The notes below the pieces were generated by a model, which was not told the origin of the DNA, made no database searches, and was given only the letters and a program-made list of their open reading frames with translations. Below, piece by piece: positions 26,030 to 33,289 of a stretch of DNA of 64,000 nucleotides. The stretch lies in the NCBI GenBank assembly GCA_905214625.1, contig CAJMMQ010000009.1, positions 1 to 64,000 of the forward strand. Reading direction: 5' to 3'. Every line of letters starts with the position of its first letter. Position 1 is the first letter of the stretch. A program made the position numbers and the translations under genes. The stretch is from an uncultured bacterium (GTDB lineage Bacteria > Bacteroidota > Bacteroidia > Bacteroidales > Bacteroidaceae).

Positions 26030-26422
26030 ATGAAAATCATTGGCAGTTTTATTAGAAAATATCCGTTTTCGTGCCTGTTTCTGGCAACAATCTGGTTTCT
26101 GTGTTTCTGCTATCCGCCACACACTCCGCTCGACAATGTGGCATTTATAGACAAATGGGTGCATATCTTAATGTATGCCGGAACATGCACAACAATATGG
26201 ATTGAATATCTCAGACATCACAAAACGCCTGAGCGGATGAAGCTTTTTGTATGGGCATGGCTGGCCCCGGTGCTTATGAGCGGACTGATTGAGATATTGC
26301 AGGAGAACTGCACCGGCGGACGGAGAAGCGGCGACTGGCTCGACTTTGCTGCCAATGCCACGGGCACAACGCTGGCTGCCGTCATCGGAATTCTTCTGGC
26401 AAGGTGTCGCGCCAGACGCTGA
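26030..26422 (+). CDS. VanZ-family membrane protein
   Basis: A 130-residue integral membrane protein with about four hydrophobic segments (PFSCLFLATIWFLCFCYPP, WVHILMYAGTCTTIWIEYL, LFVWAWLAPVLMSGLIEIL, ANATGTTLAAVIGILLA). The DKWVHILMYAG and SGLIEILQ...GRRSGDWLDFAANATG motifs match the VanZ family, named for a glycopeptide-resistance accessory gene; most members have unknown function. It ends inside the oppositely directed CYTH gene: their 3' ends overlap by 41 bases. Confidence 0.85.
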   Translation: MKIIGSFIRKYPFSCLFLATIWFLCFCYPPHTPLDNVAFIDKWVHILMYAGTCTTIWIEYLRHHKTPERMKLFVWAWLAPVLMSGLIEILQENCTGGRRSGDWLDFAANATGTTLAAVIGILLARCRARR

Positions 26423-26888
26423 ACGGAGCGCGGCGTAACGATGAGTTATAGAAACGGCGGTCGCCGGTAACCTCATCGGCAATGAAACCGGGCTTTACGA
26501 AAGGCTCGTCCTCACTCTGAAGCTCAACCTCGGCCATTACCAGGCCCTCGTTCTCTCCATAGAACTCATCAACCTCAAAGACATGCTTACCGCTGTCAAC
26601 AAGATATCTGGTCTTGTCGATAATGCCCGGCTCACACAGCTCCATAAGATGAGAAGCCTCATCTGGCGTTATCTCTTTTTCAAACTCATAGCGGCTCATT
26701 CCTTTGCCGTCTGACGGCCCTTTGATTGTAAGAAAGCCGCGACCGTCGCGAATACGCACCCTGACAGTGCGTCCGCGCTCGCTGCAGATGTAGCCCTGTC
26801 GTATGCGGCTCGACGAGCGTGCCTGAGCTGCATACGGCCGGCCGGCCTTGTGAACCAAGAACTTGCGCTCTATCTCCAGGCCGCTCAT
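26382..26888 (-). CDS. CYTH-domain protein (triphosphatase-like)
   Basis: A 168-residue CYTH (triphosphate tunnel) protein. The ExExK hallmark is in LEIERKFLV (residues 4-12); further tunnel residues appear in RVRIRDGRGFLTIK, FEVDEFYGENEGLVMAEVEL and the final DRRFYNSSL. Family members hydrolyse inorganic triphosphate or related compounds; the exact substrate is unknown. The gene starts one base after the stop of a 47-residue membrane peptide and its 3' end overlaps the VanZ-like gene by 41 bases. Confidence 0.9.
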   Translation of the reverse strand: MSGLEIERKFLVHKAGRPYAAQARSSSRIRQGYICSERGRTVRVRIRDGRGFLTIKGPSDGKGMSRYEFEKEITPDEASHLMELCEPGIIDKTRYLVDSGKHVFEVDEFYGENEGLVMAEVELQSEDEPFVKPGFIADEVTGDRRFYNSSLRRAPFSVWRDTLPEEFR

Positions 26889-26889
26889 G

Positions 26890-27033
26890 CTACATCTGAG
26901 TTACAAGCAAAACAACAAGATATATTACGGCAAAGATAACCAGTGCCGCAAAAATCCATGTAACAATTTTTTTGCCTTGCTTTTCTTGCTCTGCCTCGCG
27001 TCTTGCTCGGCGTAATTTTCTGTTCTGACTCAT
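26890..27033 (-). CDS. 47-residue membrane peptide
   Basis: A small open frame: basic, Glu/Lys/Arg-rich N-terminus (MSQNRKLRRARREAEQEKQG), then a single hydrophobic helix (IVTWIFAALVIFAVIYLVVLLV) and TQM. The positive-inside rule puts the N-terminus in the cytoplasm. It ends one base before the CYTH start, which suggests coupled translation. I know of no function; the composition argues it is a real small membrane protein. Confidence 0.7.
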   Translation of the reverse strand: MSQNRKLRRARREAEQEKQGKKIVTWIFAALVIFAVIYLVVLLVTQM

Positions 27034-27205
27034 AGCTATTATATTTAATATTAAGGTTCTTAAAATATTATTCTCTGTATTATCACATGCCCTTCACACG
27101 GAAAGATGGCGCCAAAAGGCGGCATATCAGGATGAAAAGCTGTATGAAACATTAAGCGGAAGACGGGCCAAGGCCGTTTGCCTGCCGCCATTCCGTAATG
27201 GAAAA

Positions 27206-28327
27206 TCACTCTTCGTCGGTTACCGGAAACTCCATAAGGTATGCCTTGATGAATCCGTCTATCTTTCCGTCCATCACTCCGTCAACGTCAGACGTCTGAT
27301 AGTTGGTGCGGTGGTCCTTAACGCGGCGGTCGTCGAACACATAACTTCTTATCTGGCTTCCCCACTCAATCTTTTTCTTTCCGGCTTCTATCTTGGCCTG
27401 AGCCTCGAGGCGTTTCTTCATAGCACGGTCGTAGAGCTGCGACTTGAGCAGGCGCATGGCGTTGTTACGGTTCTCGAGCTGCTTGCGGCTTTCGGTGTTT
27501 TCAATGAGGATTTCTTCCTCCTCGCCGGTGTCGGGGTCGACATATTGATAACGCAGACGCACACCGGTTTCAACCTTGTTTACGTTCTGTCCGCCGGCGC
27601 CTCCTGAGCGGAAGAGGTCCCAGCTCACTTTAGACGGATCGACATAAACCTCGATTGTATCGTCGACAAGAGGCGAGACGAACACACTGGCAAAGCTTGT
27701 CATTCGCTTGCCCTGGGCGTTGAACGGCGAAACACGCACCAGACGGTGCACCCCGTTTTCGCTTTTAAGATATCCATAGGCATACTCTCCGCCCTCAATC
27801 TCCATCGTAACGCTCTTTATTCCGGCCTCGTCGCCCTCCTGAAGGTTGCTTATGGTAACCTTGTGGCCGTGAGCCTCGGCCCAGCGCATGTACATACGCA
27901 TGAGCATCTGCGCCCAGTCCTGACTCTCGGTGCCGCCGGCGCCGCTGTTAATCTTGAGAACGCAGTCCATGGGGTCTTCCTTCTGGCGGAGCATATTTTT
28001 AAGTTCGAGGTCCTCGATGGCCTTTATTGCCTTGGCATAGTCTTCGTCAACCTCTTCTTCCGTAACCATTTCGTCATGATAGAAGTCGAAAGCCAGCTGC
28101 AGTTCGTCGGCACACGTGCGCACTTCTTTATATCCGTCAATCCACCGCTGTATGCCTTTTACCTTCTTCATCTGCTCCTGCGCGCTCTTAGGGTCGTCCC
28201 AAAAGTCGGGTGCCTGAGTGCGGAGCTGTTCCTCCTCAAATTCTATTTTCTTTTTGTCTATGTCAAGATAGCGGTGCAATGCGTCGGCACGCTCCATCAC
28301 GTCTTTCAACTGTTCACTTGTTATCAT
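27206..28327 (-). CDS. prfB: Peptide chain release factor 2
   Basis: A 373-residue RF2, reading UGA and UAA stop codons. The peptide-release GGQ motif is in RSGGAGGQNVNKVE and the stop-recognition SPF motif is in VRVSPFNAQGKRMTSF. The whole protein is in one frame. At the site of the usual programmed +1 frameshift the sequence reads TAT CTT GAC, lacking the extra T that makes the in-frame TGA in E. coli, so autoregulation by frameshifting is absent. It follows the acyl-CoA ligase gene by 20 bases on the same strand. Confidence 0.97.
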   Translation of the reverse strand: MITSEQLKDVMERADALHRYLDIDKKKIEFEEEQLRTQAPDFWDDPKSAQEQMKKVKGIQRWIDGYKEVRTCADELQLAFDFYHDEMVTEEEVDEDYAKAIKAIEDLELKNMLRQKEDPMDCVLKINSGAGGTESQDWAQMLMRMYMRWAEAHGHKVTISNLQEGDEAGIKSVTMEIEGGEYAYGYLKSENGVHRLVRVSPFNAQGKRMTSFASVFVSPLVDDTIEVYVDPSKVSWDLFRSGGAGGQNVNKVETGVRLRYQYVDPDTGEEEEILIENTESRKQLENRNNAMRLLKSQLYDRAMKKRLEAQAKIEAGKKKIEWGSQIRSYVFDDRRVKDHRTNYQTSDVDGVMDGKIDGFIKAYLMEFPVTDEE

Positions 28328-28347
28328 CTGGTTACTTTCGTTATTTT

Positions 28348-30192
28348 TTATTGTTCTACAGAGGCTTCCGGCTGTATTGCGTCAGCGTCCTCATACATTT
28401 TTTCTATCACGTCGGCGTAATTTTTATTGAGCACCTTACGCCTTATTTTCAGCGTGTTGGTGAGCTCGCCCCTCTCCATAGTGAAGTGATTAGGCAGCAT
28501 GGTGAAGCGCTTTATCTTCTCGTAGCTTGCAAACTGCTGTTGGAGAGTCTCTATGCGGTCGGCCATCATCCTGATTATGCGCTCATCGGCACAAAGGTCT
28601 TCACGGCTGCCGAACTTGATGCTGTTGTCACGGGCATATTCCTCAAGCAGTCCGTAATCAGGAATAACCAACGCCGAAACGAACTTGCGCTGGTCGGCTA
28701 TGACGGCTATCTGATCGATAAACTTGTCGACAAGCAGTTTCGACTCTATCATCTGCGGGGCTATGTACTTGCCGTTGGATGTCTTGAACAGGTCTTTTAT
28801 CCTATCCTTGAGAAAGAGTTCACCTTTTCTTATATAGCCTGAGTCGCCGGTATGGAAGTATCCTTCCTCGTCGAACACCTCACGGTTGAGAGCGTCGCGC
28901 TTATAATATCCCTTGGTTATGGTAGGACCTTTGAGCAGAATTTCTTCGTTTTCGCCAATCTTTATGTCGAGTCCGCGTATGGGCCTGCCCACCGAACCTA
29001 TGGTGAAAGGCTCGCCCTTATGGTCGCACGACACAGTGGCCAGGCTCTCTGTCAGGCCGTAGCCGACAATCATTGATATTCCTATGGAATGCACAAAGCT
29101 CTCAACCTCTTCAGACACCGTGGCTCCTGCCGTAGGAAATATGTTTGGATGCTCAAGCCCCAGTTCGTTTCTGACAATGCTGAAGAGCGTCCTGTTAATC
29201 AACGCATACTTGGCTTTGAGAGACAGTGGCGGACGCTTGCCACGGCTGAGATACTCTATGTTGTGCTTGCGCCCGATGGCCAGCGCCTTCATAAAGAGCT
29301 TGCGCCTTACGGGATTGGCACGGTCAATCTGGTCTTTAACGCCTGCATACACTTTCTCCCAGAACCTGGGCACGGAGCTCATGCACGTTGGATGTGTCTC
29401 GCGCATAGACTGCTGAATTTCTTTCGGATTGGTGTTTATCACTATCTCAGCGCCTTCGCTCAGGCAGAGGAACACCCAACCGCGCTCAAAGATGTGAGTG
29501 ATGGGCAAGAAATTCATAATGCGGTCTTTCTCCGTAACGTGTATCACTTCGTCGTTGGCCTTTAAAGCCGAGTGGAACTGGCCGTATGACAACATCACGC
29601 CCTTGCTGTCGCCGGTTGTGCCGCTGGTGTAGAGTATGTTGCACAGGTCGTCTTCGTTTGCCTCGGCATACAGCTTTTCAACCTCCGACTGCCTCGGACT
29701 GTTCTCGCCCAAGGTAAGGAAATCGTCAAAATATATTGCGTTTTTCTCGCTCTGACTTATAACAACACGCTTGTCATAGACGATTATCCGCTCCAGCGTC
29801 GGACAGTGGGAGAACACCCTGCGGGCCTTGTCATACTGTTCCTGCTCGCCTACAAAGAGGACGCGCACCTGTGCGTCGTCTATCATATATTGTATCTGCT
29901 GCTCGCTGCTGGTGGCATAGAACGGCACGCTGACAGCCCTTATGCCGAAGGCTCCGAAGTCGGTGTAAAGATACTGGAGGGAGTTCTGCGAGAACACTCC
30001 GATGTTTTCCTGAACCTTTACGCCAATATTCAGCAGCGCGTTAGACACATGCCTGACCTTACGCGAGAATTCTTTCCACGATACCGACTTCCACTGAGTA
30101 TCGCCAAAGTCACGATAAATAAACACGCGCTTGTTTCCGTATTTCTTTGCCTGTTCGTGGATTAGAACCGAAAGATGACATCTTGTCTGCAT
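28348..30192 (-). CDS. Long-chain acyl-CoA synthetase (AMP-forming)
   Basis: A 614-residue ANL-superfamily enzyme activating fatty acids to acyl-CoA (or acyl-AMP). Motifs are complete: ILYTSGTTGDSKGVMLSY (P-loop), VGYGLTESLATVS (A5), YFHTGDSGYIRKGELFLKDR (A7-A8) and the hinge KDLFKTSNGKYIAPQ. The start is the ATG at 30192 (MQTRCHLSVLI); the longer frame would be upstream of the -7 box. Cytoplasmic, membrane-associated. Expected role is recycling or activation of free fatty acids. Probably co-transcribed with prfB. Confidence 0.93.
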   Translation of the reverse strand: MQTRCHLSVLIHEQAKKYGNKRVFIYRDFGDTQWKSVSWKEFSRKVRHVSNALLNIGVKVQENIGVFSQNSLQYLYTDFGAFGIRAVSVPFYATSSEQQIQYMIDDAQVRVLFVGEQEQYDKARRVFSHCPTLERIIVYDKRVVISQSEKNAIYFDDFLTLGENSPRQSEVEKLYAEANEDDLCNILYTSGTTGDSKGVMLSYGQFHSALKANDEVIHVTEKDRIMNFLPITHIFERGWVFLCLSEGAEIVINTNPKEIQQSMRETHPTCMSSVPRFWEKVYAGVKDQIDRANPVRRKLFMKALAIGRKHNIEYLSRGKRPPLSLKAKYALINRTLFSIVRNELGLEHPNIFPTAGATVSEEVESFVHSIGISMIVGYGLTESLATVSCDHKGEPFTIGSVGRPIRGLDIKIGENEEILLKGPTITKGYYKRDALNREVFDEEGYFHTGDSGYIRKGELFLKDRIKDLFKTSNGKYIAPQMIESKLLVDKFIDQIAVIADQRKFVSALVIPDYGLLEEYARDNSIKFGSREDLCADERIIRMMADRIETLQQQFASYEKIKRFTMLPNHFTMERGELTNTLKIRRKVLNKNYADVIEKMYEDADAIQPEASVEQ

Positions 30193-30216
30193 AAGCGTAT
30201 TGTTTTTTGTTAGATG

Positions 30217-30224
30217 CAAAGATA
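30217..30224 (-). promoter_or_regulatory. -7 box of the acyl-CoA synthetase/prfB operon
   Basis: TATCTTTG on the minus strand matches TAnnTTTG, 24 bases before the ATG at 30192. A TTTG at 30242-30245 is slightly too close (17 bases) to be an ideal -33. Confidence 0.55.
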
Positions 30225-30397
30225 TATTAAATAACCATAAACACAAAATAAAAACGGCTTTTTTACTTTAAAAGAAACTCTTTAACGCACGCAGGACAAC
30301 GCGTAGGCATAAGGCGGTGGGGCACGCGGCAAGACAAGGCACGCCGGGCCGAGCCAAGCCAAAAAGCCGGCAGCCCGTACTCTTTGGATTGTTTTAT

Positions 30398-30428
30398 TTT
30401 GTTTTTACGCCAACTTGCATTAACTTTG
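30398..30428 (+). promoter_or_regulatory. Promoter of the argE-type gene
   Basis: TTTG at 30398-30401 and TAACTTTG at 30421-30428 with 19 bases between match the -33/-7 consensus. Confidence 0.65.
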
Positions 30429-30501
30429 CACTGAAAATGCCGCACCGTGACACCGGTATGCGGCCGGCGGACATCATAAAGTAGAATTAATCTGACCGAA
30501 C

Positions 30502-31584
30502 ATGACACACACCGAATATCTCAACGATGCAGTGGAGCTGCTGAAAGCCCTTATAGCCACCCCCTCGGTGAGCCGCGACGAGAGCGACGCCGCCGACATA
30601 ATGGCCCGCACAATAAGCCGGTATGGATATGAATACAGCCGCGAGGGCAACAACATCTGGATTAAGAGCGACGCCTTTGACCACTCCAAGCCTACGCTGC
30701 TGCTAAACGCCCACATAGACACGGTTAAGCCGGTAAGCTCGTGGACGCGCGACCCATTCAGCCCGGACGTATGCGACGGCAGGCTGTACGGACTGGGAAG
30801 CAACGACTGCGGCGGCGGACTCGTATCCCTGCTGCAGGCCTTCAGGCACATAACGTCGCGCCCGCAGAGCTACAACACAATCTGGCTGGCATCGGCCGAA
30901 GAGGAAGTTTCGGGCGAAAACGGCATAAGGCGTGTCCTGCCCCTGCTGCCGGAAATAGACGTGGCCATGGTGGGAGAGCCCACGGGCATGCAGCCCGCAA
31001 TAGCCGAAAAAGGACTTATGGTGATAGACGCCACGGCCAAAGGCAAGTCGGGACACGCCGCCAGGGGCGAGGGCATCAACGCCATCTACGAGGCCATGGA
31101 CGACATCTGCTGGCTGCGCAAATACAAGTTTGAGAAAGTAAGCCGGCTGCTCGGCCCCACGGTGATGAACGTAACCGTTATAAACGCCGGCACACAGCAC
31201 AACGTCATACCCGACACCTGCAAGTTTACGATAGACATAAGGACAAACGAGCACTACAGAAACGAAGACGTGTTCAGTTTTCTTTCGTCAAAGATGAAAA
31301 GCGAGCTGAAGGCACGCTCGTTCCGCCTGTCGTCGTCGCACATAAGCGCCGGCAGCCCTCTGATAAAGAGATGCGTCGACATGGGCATGAAGCCCTTCGG
31401 CTCGCCCACGCTGTCAGACCAGGCCCTCATGCCCTTCCCCTCGTTCAAGCTCGGCCCGGGCCAGTCGGCGCGCTCACATTCCGCCGACGAATACATAGGC
31501 ATCAACGAGATAGAAAATGCCATAGCAACATACATCACGCTGCTCGACGGAGCCGACATTTCAGCTGCCGGCGGAGCCGTCTAA
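30502..31584 (+). CDS. argE: M20-family deacylase (ArgE-type, arginine synthesis)
   Basis: A 360-residue M20 zinc peptidase-family hydrolase. Metal and catalytic residues are in LLLNAHIDTVKP, GLGSNDCGGGLVSLLQ and ASAEEEVSGENG; the lid domain follows at about residues 175-290 and the final His in PGQSARSHSADEYIG. Similarity fits the enzyme that removes the N-acyl group of ornithine. In Bacteroides the pathway uses N-succinyl intermediates, so N-succinylornithine may be the natural substrate. No other arg genes are nearby, which lowers certainty on the substrate. Confidence 0.85.
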   Translation: MTHTEYLNDAVELLKALIATPSVSRDESDAADIMARTISRYGYEYSREGNNIWIKSDAFDHSKPTLLLNAHIDTVKPVSSWTRDPFSPDVCDGRLYGLGSNDCGGGLVSLLQAFRHITSRPQSYNTIWLASAEEEVSGENGIRRVLPLLPEIDVAMVGEPTGMQPAIAEKGLMVIDATAKGKSGHAARGEGINAIYEAMDDICWLRKYKFEKVSRLLGPTVMNVTVINAGTQHNVIPDTCKFTIDIRTNEHYRNEDVFSFLSSKMKSELKARSFRLSSSHISAGSPLIKRCVDMGMKPFGSPTLSDQALMPFPSFKLGPGQSARSHSADEYIGINEIENAIATYITLLDGADISAAGGAV

Positions 31585-31594
31585 CGTCCACTGC

Positions 31595-31699
31595 ATAACC
31601 ATCTGTATATCAAGCAGTTGCAAAAGGCCATCTTTTAGCTTCTAAAAAGCCGCCTTTCAGCCTTCAATTTGCCGTCTTTTAGAAGCCAAAAGACGGTCC
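31595..31699. repeat. GCAAAAGG-family intergenic repeat, copy 5
   Basis: Leader ATAACCATCTGTATATCAAG, then GTTGCAAAAGGCCATCTTTTA and later modules ending CCAAAAGACGGTCC. It shares the leader and first module with copy 3 at 17.3 kb. It lies between the convergent argE-type and recO genes. Confidence 0.75.
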
Positions 31700-31868
31700 A
31701 CTTAACGCTCTCAGAATGGCGGTGCTCATCACGAATCAGTGATTTGACGCGAAAAACGGCGAAAAATGCGCATATCAGCCGGAACATTAGGCTTGCTGCT
31801 ACATATCCGATTTAAGTGAAAAATCCAAATGTAACAGATGATTATAAATCCATGTTGAATACGGCCTG

Positions 31869-32597
31869 TCAATCGGCAAACAGATCCTTTAGCACCTGCA
31901 GCGACTTCAGCTCGGGCAGGTCGGGCATGTGTATGCGGTAATATCTTATGATGGTGTCCACCATCCTGTTGCGGTCAAAGTGCGACATGCGGTAAAGGTG
32001 CATCGTGGCATAGTTCATGCGCAGCAGCAGTCCTATCTTGCGCGCGTCGTCGGGACTGAGCACGTCGGCATGCATGGGGCGCTGGTTGCTGAAGCAGCTG
32101 CTCCTCATGTCGAACCAGTCGCCAGGCTCGTAGTTGTCGGTGTTGGGATAAAATCCGAGAAACTTAGACAGGCGCATCATGAAGACAATGTGGAAGTTGG
32201 AAAAGCCTGAAGCACATCCGTCGAGCCATCTTATGCTGTTTTCAATATAAGAGAATGTGGTGGGGTCGGTCTGTTCACGGCGCGTGGCGCATCGCAGGAA
32301 CTCGGCCATGAAAAGTGAAATGGACATCTTGTACGGATTGAACGGTATTGACATGAAAGGCACCGCTATGCGTGCGTCTCTAAGATGCTGAAGGTTTGCT
32401 TTCTGCCTTATGTCGATGTCGGTGTCAAGAATGAACAGGGGCTGGAAGTATTGCTTCTTCAGCTTGCCCTTTGCCGACTTGGGTATCCTTATTATACACG
32501 ATGTTCTGCCGCATGTTTCGGTAAGGAGGTCGACAATCATCTGTTGCTCTCCATATTTGAACGAATGTAGCACTATGGCCCTTGTTTTTGTTAGCAT
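31869..32597 (-). CDS. recO: DNA repair protein RecO
   Basis: A 242-residue RecO, helping RecR load RecA on SSB-coated DNA in the RecF pathway. The N-terminal OB fold opens MLTKTRAIVLHSFKYGEQQMIV, followed by the helical domain (SLFMAEFLRCATRREQ) typical of Bacteroidota RecO; the zinc-binding cysteines of some RecO proteins are not seen. A -7 box lies 6 bases before the ATG, implying a nearly leaderless or very short leader mRNA. Convergent with the argE-type gene. Confidence 0.93.
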   Translation of the reverse strand: MLTKTRAIVLHSFKYGEQQMIVDLLTETCGRTSCIIRIPKSAKGKLKKQYFQPLFILDTDIDIRQKANLQHLRDARIAVPFMSIPFNPYKMSISLFMAEFLRCATRREQTDPTTFSYIENSIRWLDGCASGFSNFHIVFMMRLSKFLGFYPNTDNYEPGDWFDMRSSCFSNQRPMHADVLSPDDARKIGLLLRMNYATMHLYRMSHFDRNRMVDTIIRYYRIHMPDLPELKSLQVLKDLFAD

Positions 32598-32602
32598 ATC
32601 TG

Positions 32603-32610
32603 CAAAAATA
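32603..32610 (-). promoter_or_regulatory. -7 box of recO
   Basis: TATTTTTG on the minus strand; with transcription starting about 7 bases downstream, the recO mRNA would begin at or near its ATG. Confidence 0.5.
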
Positions 32611-32650
32611 CAAGAATTTTATGGTTTTTGAGAAAAAAGTTTGAAAAAAG

Positions 32651-32682
32651 TTTGGAAGTTTAAAATAAAACCTCTACCTTTG
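32651..32682 (+). promoter_or_regulatory. Promoter of tRNA-Glu and rpsT
   Basis: TTTG at 32651-32654 and TACCTTTG at 32675-32682, 20 bases apart, give a consensus promoter 19 bases before the tRNA. Confidence 0.7.
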
Positions 32683-32701
32683 CACCGCAAATTTATCACA
32701 T

Positions 32702-32773
32702 GGTCCCTTCGTCTATCGGCTAGGACGAGAGATTTTCATTCTCTAAAGAGGAGTTCGACTCTCCTAGGGACTA
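32702..32773 (+). tRNA. tRNA-Glu (anticodon TTC)
   Basis: A full cloverleaf. The acceptor stem GGTCCCT pairs with AGGGACT (one G-T pair), the anticodon stem AGAGA/TCTCT encloses the loop TTTTCAT with anticodon TTC, and the T arm is AGGAG-TTCGACT-CTCCT. The discriminator is A at 32773 and no CCA is encoded. It is 29 bases before the rpsT ATG and shares its promoter. Confidence 0.95.
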
Positions 32774-32802
32774 CTAACAAAATAAAAAGGAATAATAACA
32801 AG

Positions 32803-33057
32803 ATGGCAAATCACAAATCATCAGTTAAGAGAATCCGTCAGGAGAAGAAAAGAACATTGCACAATAGATATTATGCAAAGACAATGCGTAATGCAGTGCG
32901 TAAGCTGCGCGCTATAACAGACAAGGAAGAGGCTCTGAAGCTGTATCCTAGTGTACAGAAGATGCTTGATAAGTTGGCTAAGACCAATATCATCCACAAG
33001 AACAAGGCTTCTAATCTCAAGTCTAAGCTGGCGTGCCATATCAGCAAGTTGGGATAA
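32803..33057 (+). CDS. rpsT: 30S ribosomal protein S20
   Basis: An 84-residue S20, a three-helix primary binder of 16S rRNA. It opens [20 protein letters not shown] and ends with [20 protein letters not shown]. The start is the ATG at 32803; the open frame runs back through the tRNA-Glu gene but that part is not protein. Co-transcription with the tRNA means tRNA processing would free the rpsT mRNA 5' end. A terminator follows at 33084-33120. Confidence 0.97.
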   Translation: MANHKSSVKRIRQEKKRTLHNRYYAKTMRNAVRKLRAITDKEEALKLYPSVQKMLDKLAKTNIIHKNKASNLKSKLACHISKLG

Positions 33058-33083
33058 ATAGAATTATAAATAAGAGACGATGA

Positions 33084-33120
33084 GGGCTGTAATCTTTATA
33101 GATTACGGTCCTTTTTCTTT
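33084..33120 (+). terminator. rpsT terminator
   Basis: GTAATCT/AGATTAC stem with a TTAT loop, extended by flanking GG/CC pairs, then CTTTTTCTTTTTT. Confidence 0.75.
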
Positions 33121-33257
33121 TTTGCCTGTTATGGACTTTTTCGGCATTGGCTGTGTTTGTGGGTGGCAGCAGTAGGCAAAAGACTTGACGGTGTATTTAA
33201 ACACTGTCATTTTGCTTTTTTAAAGTTAAAAGACTTCGCCGTGTCGTGAATTTTTAT

Positions 33258-33265
33258 TATATTTG
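33258..33265 (+). promoter_or_regulatory. -7 box of gyrB
   Basis: TATATTTG matches TAnnTTTG and lies 24 bases before the gyrB ATG. Confidence 0.6.
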
Positions 33266-33289
33266 CACGTTAATTTACATTGAAGCGAA

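Larger units (their letters stand above)
30193..30501. other. Divergent promoter region
   Basis: 309 bases between the acyl-CoA synthetase and argE-type genes. A GC-rich middle (about 30290-30370) holds no convincing gene. Promoter boxes for both genes lie at the edges. Confidence 0.55.
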
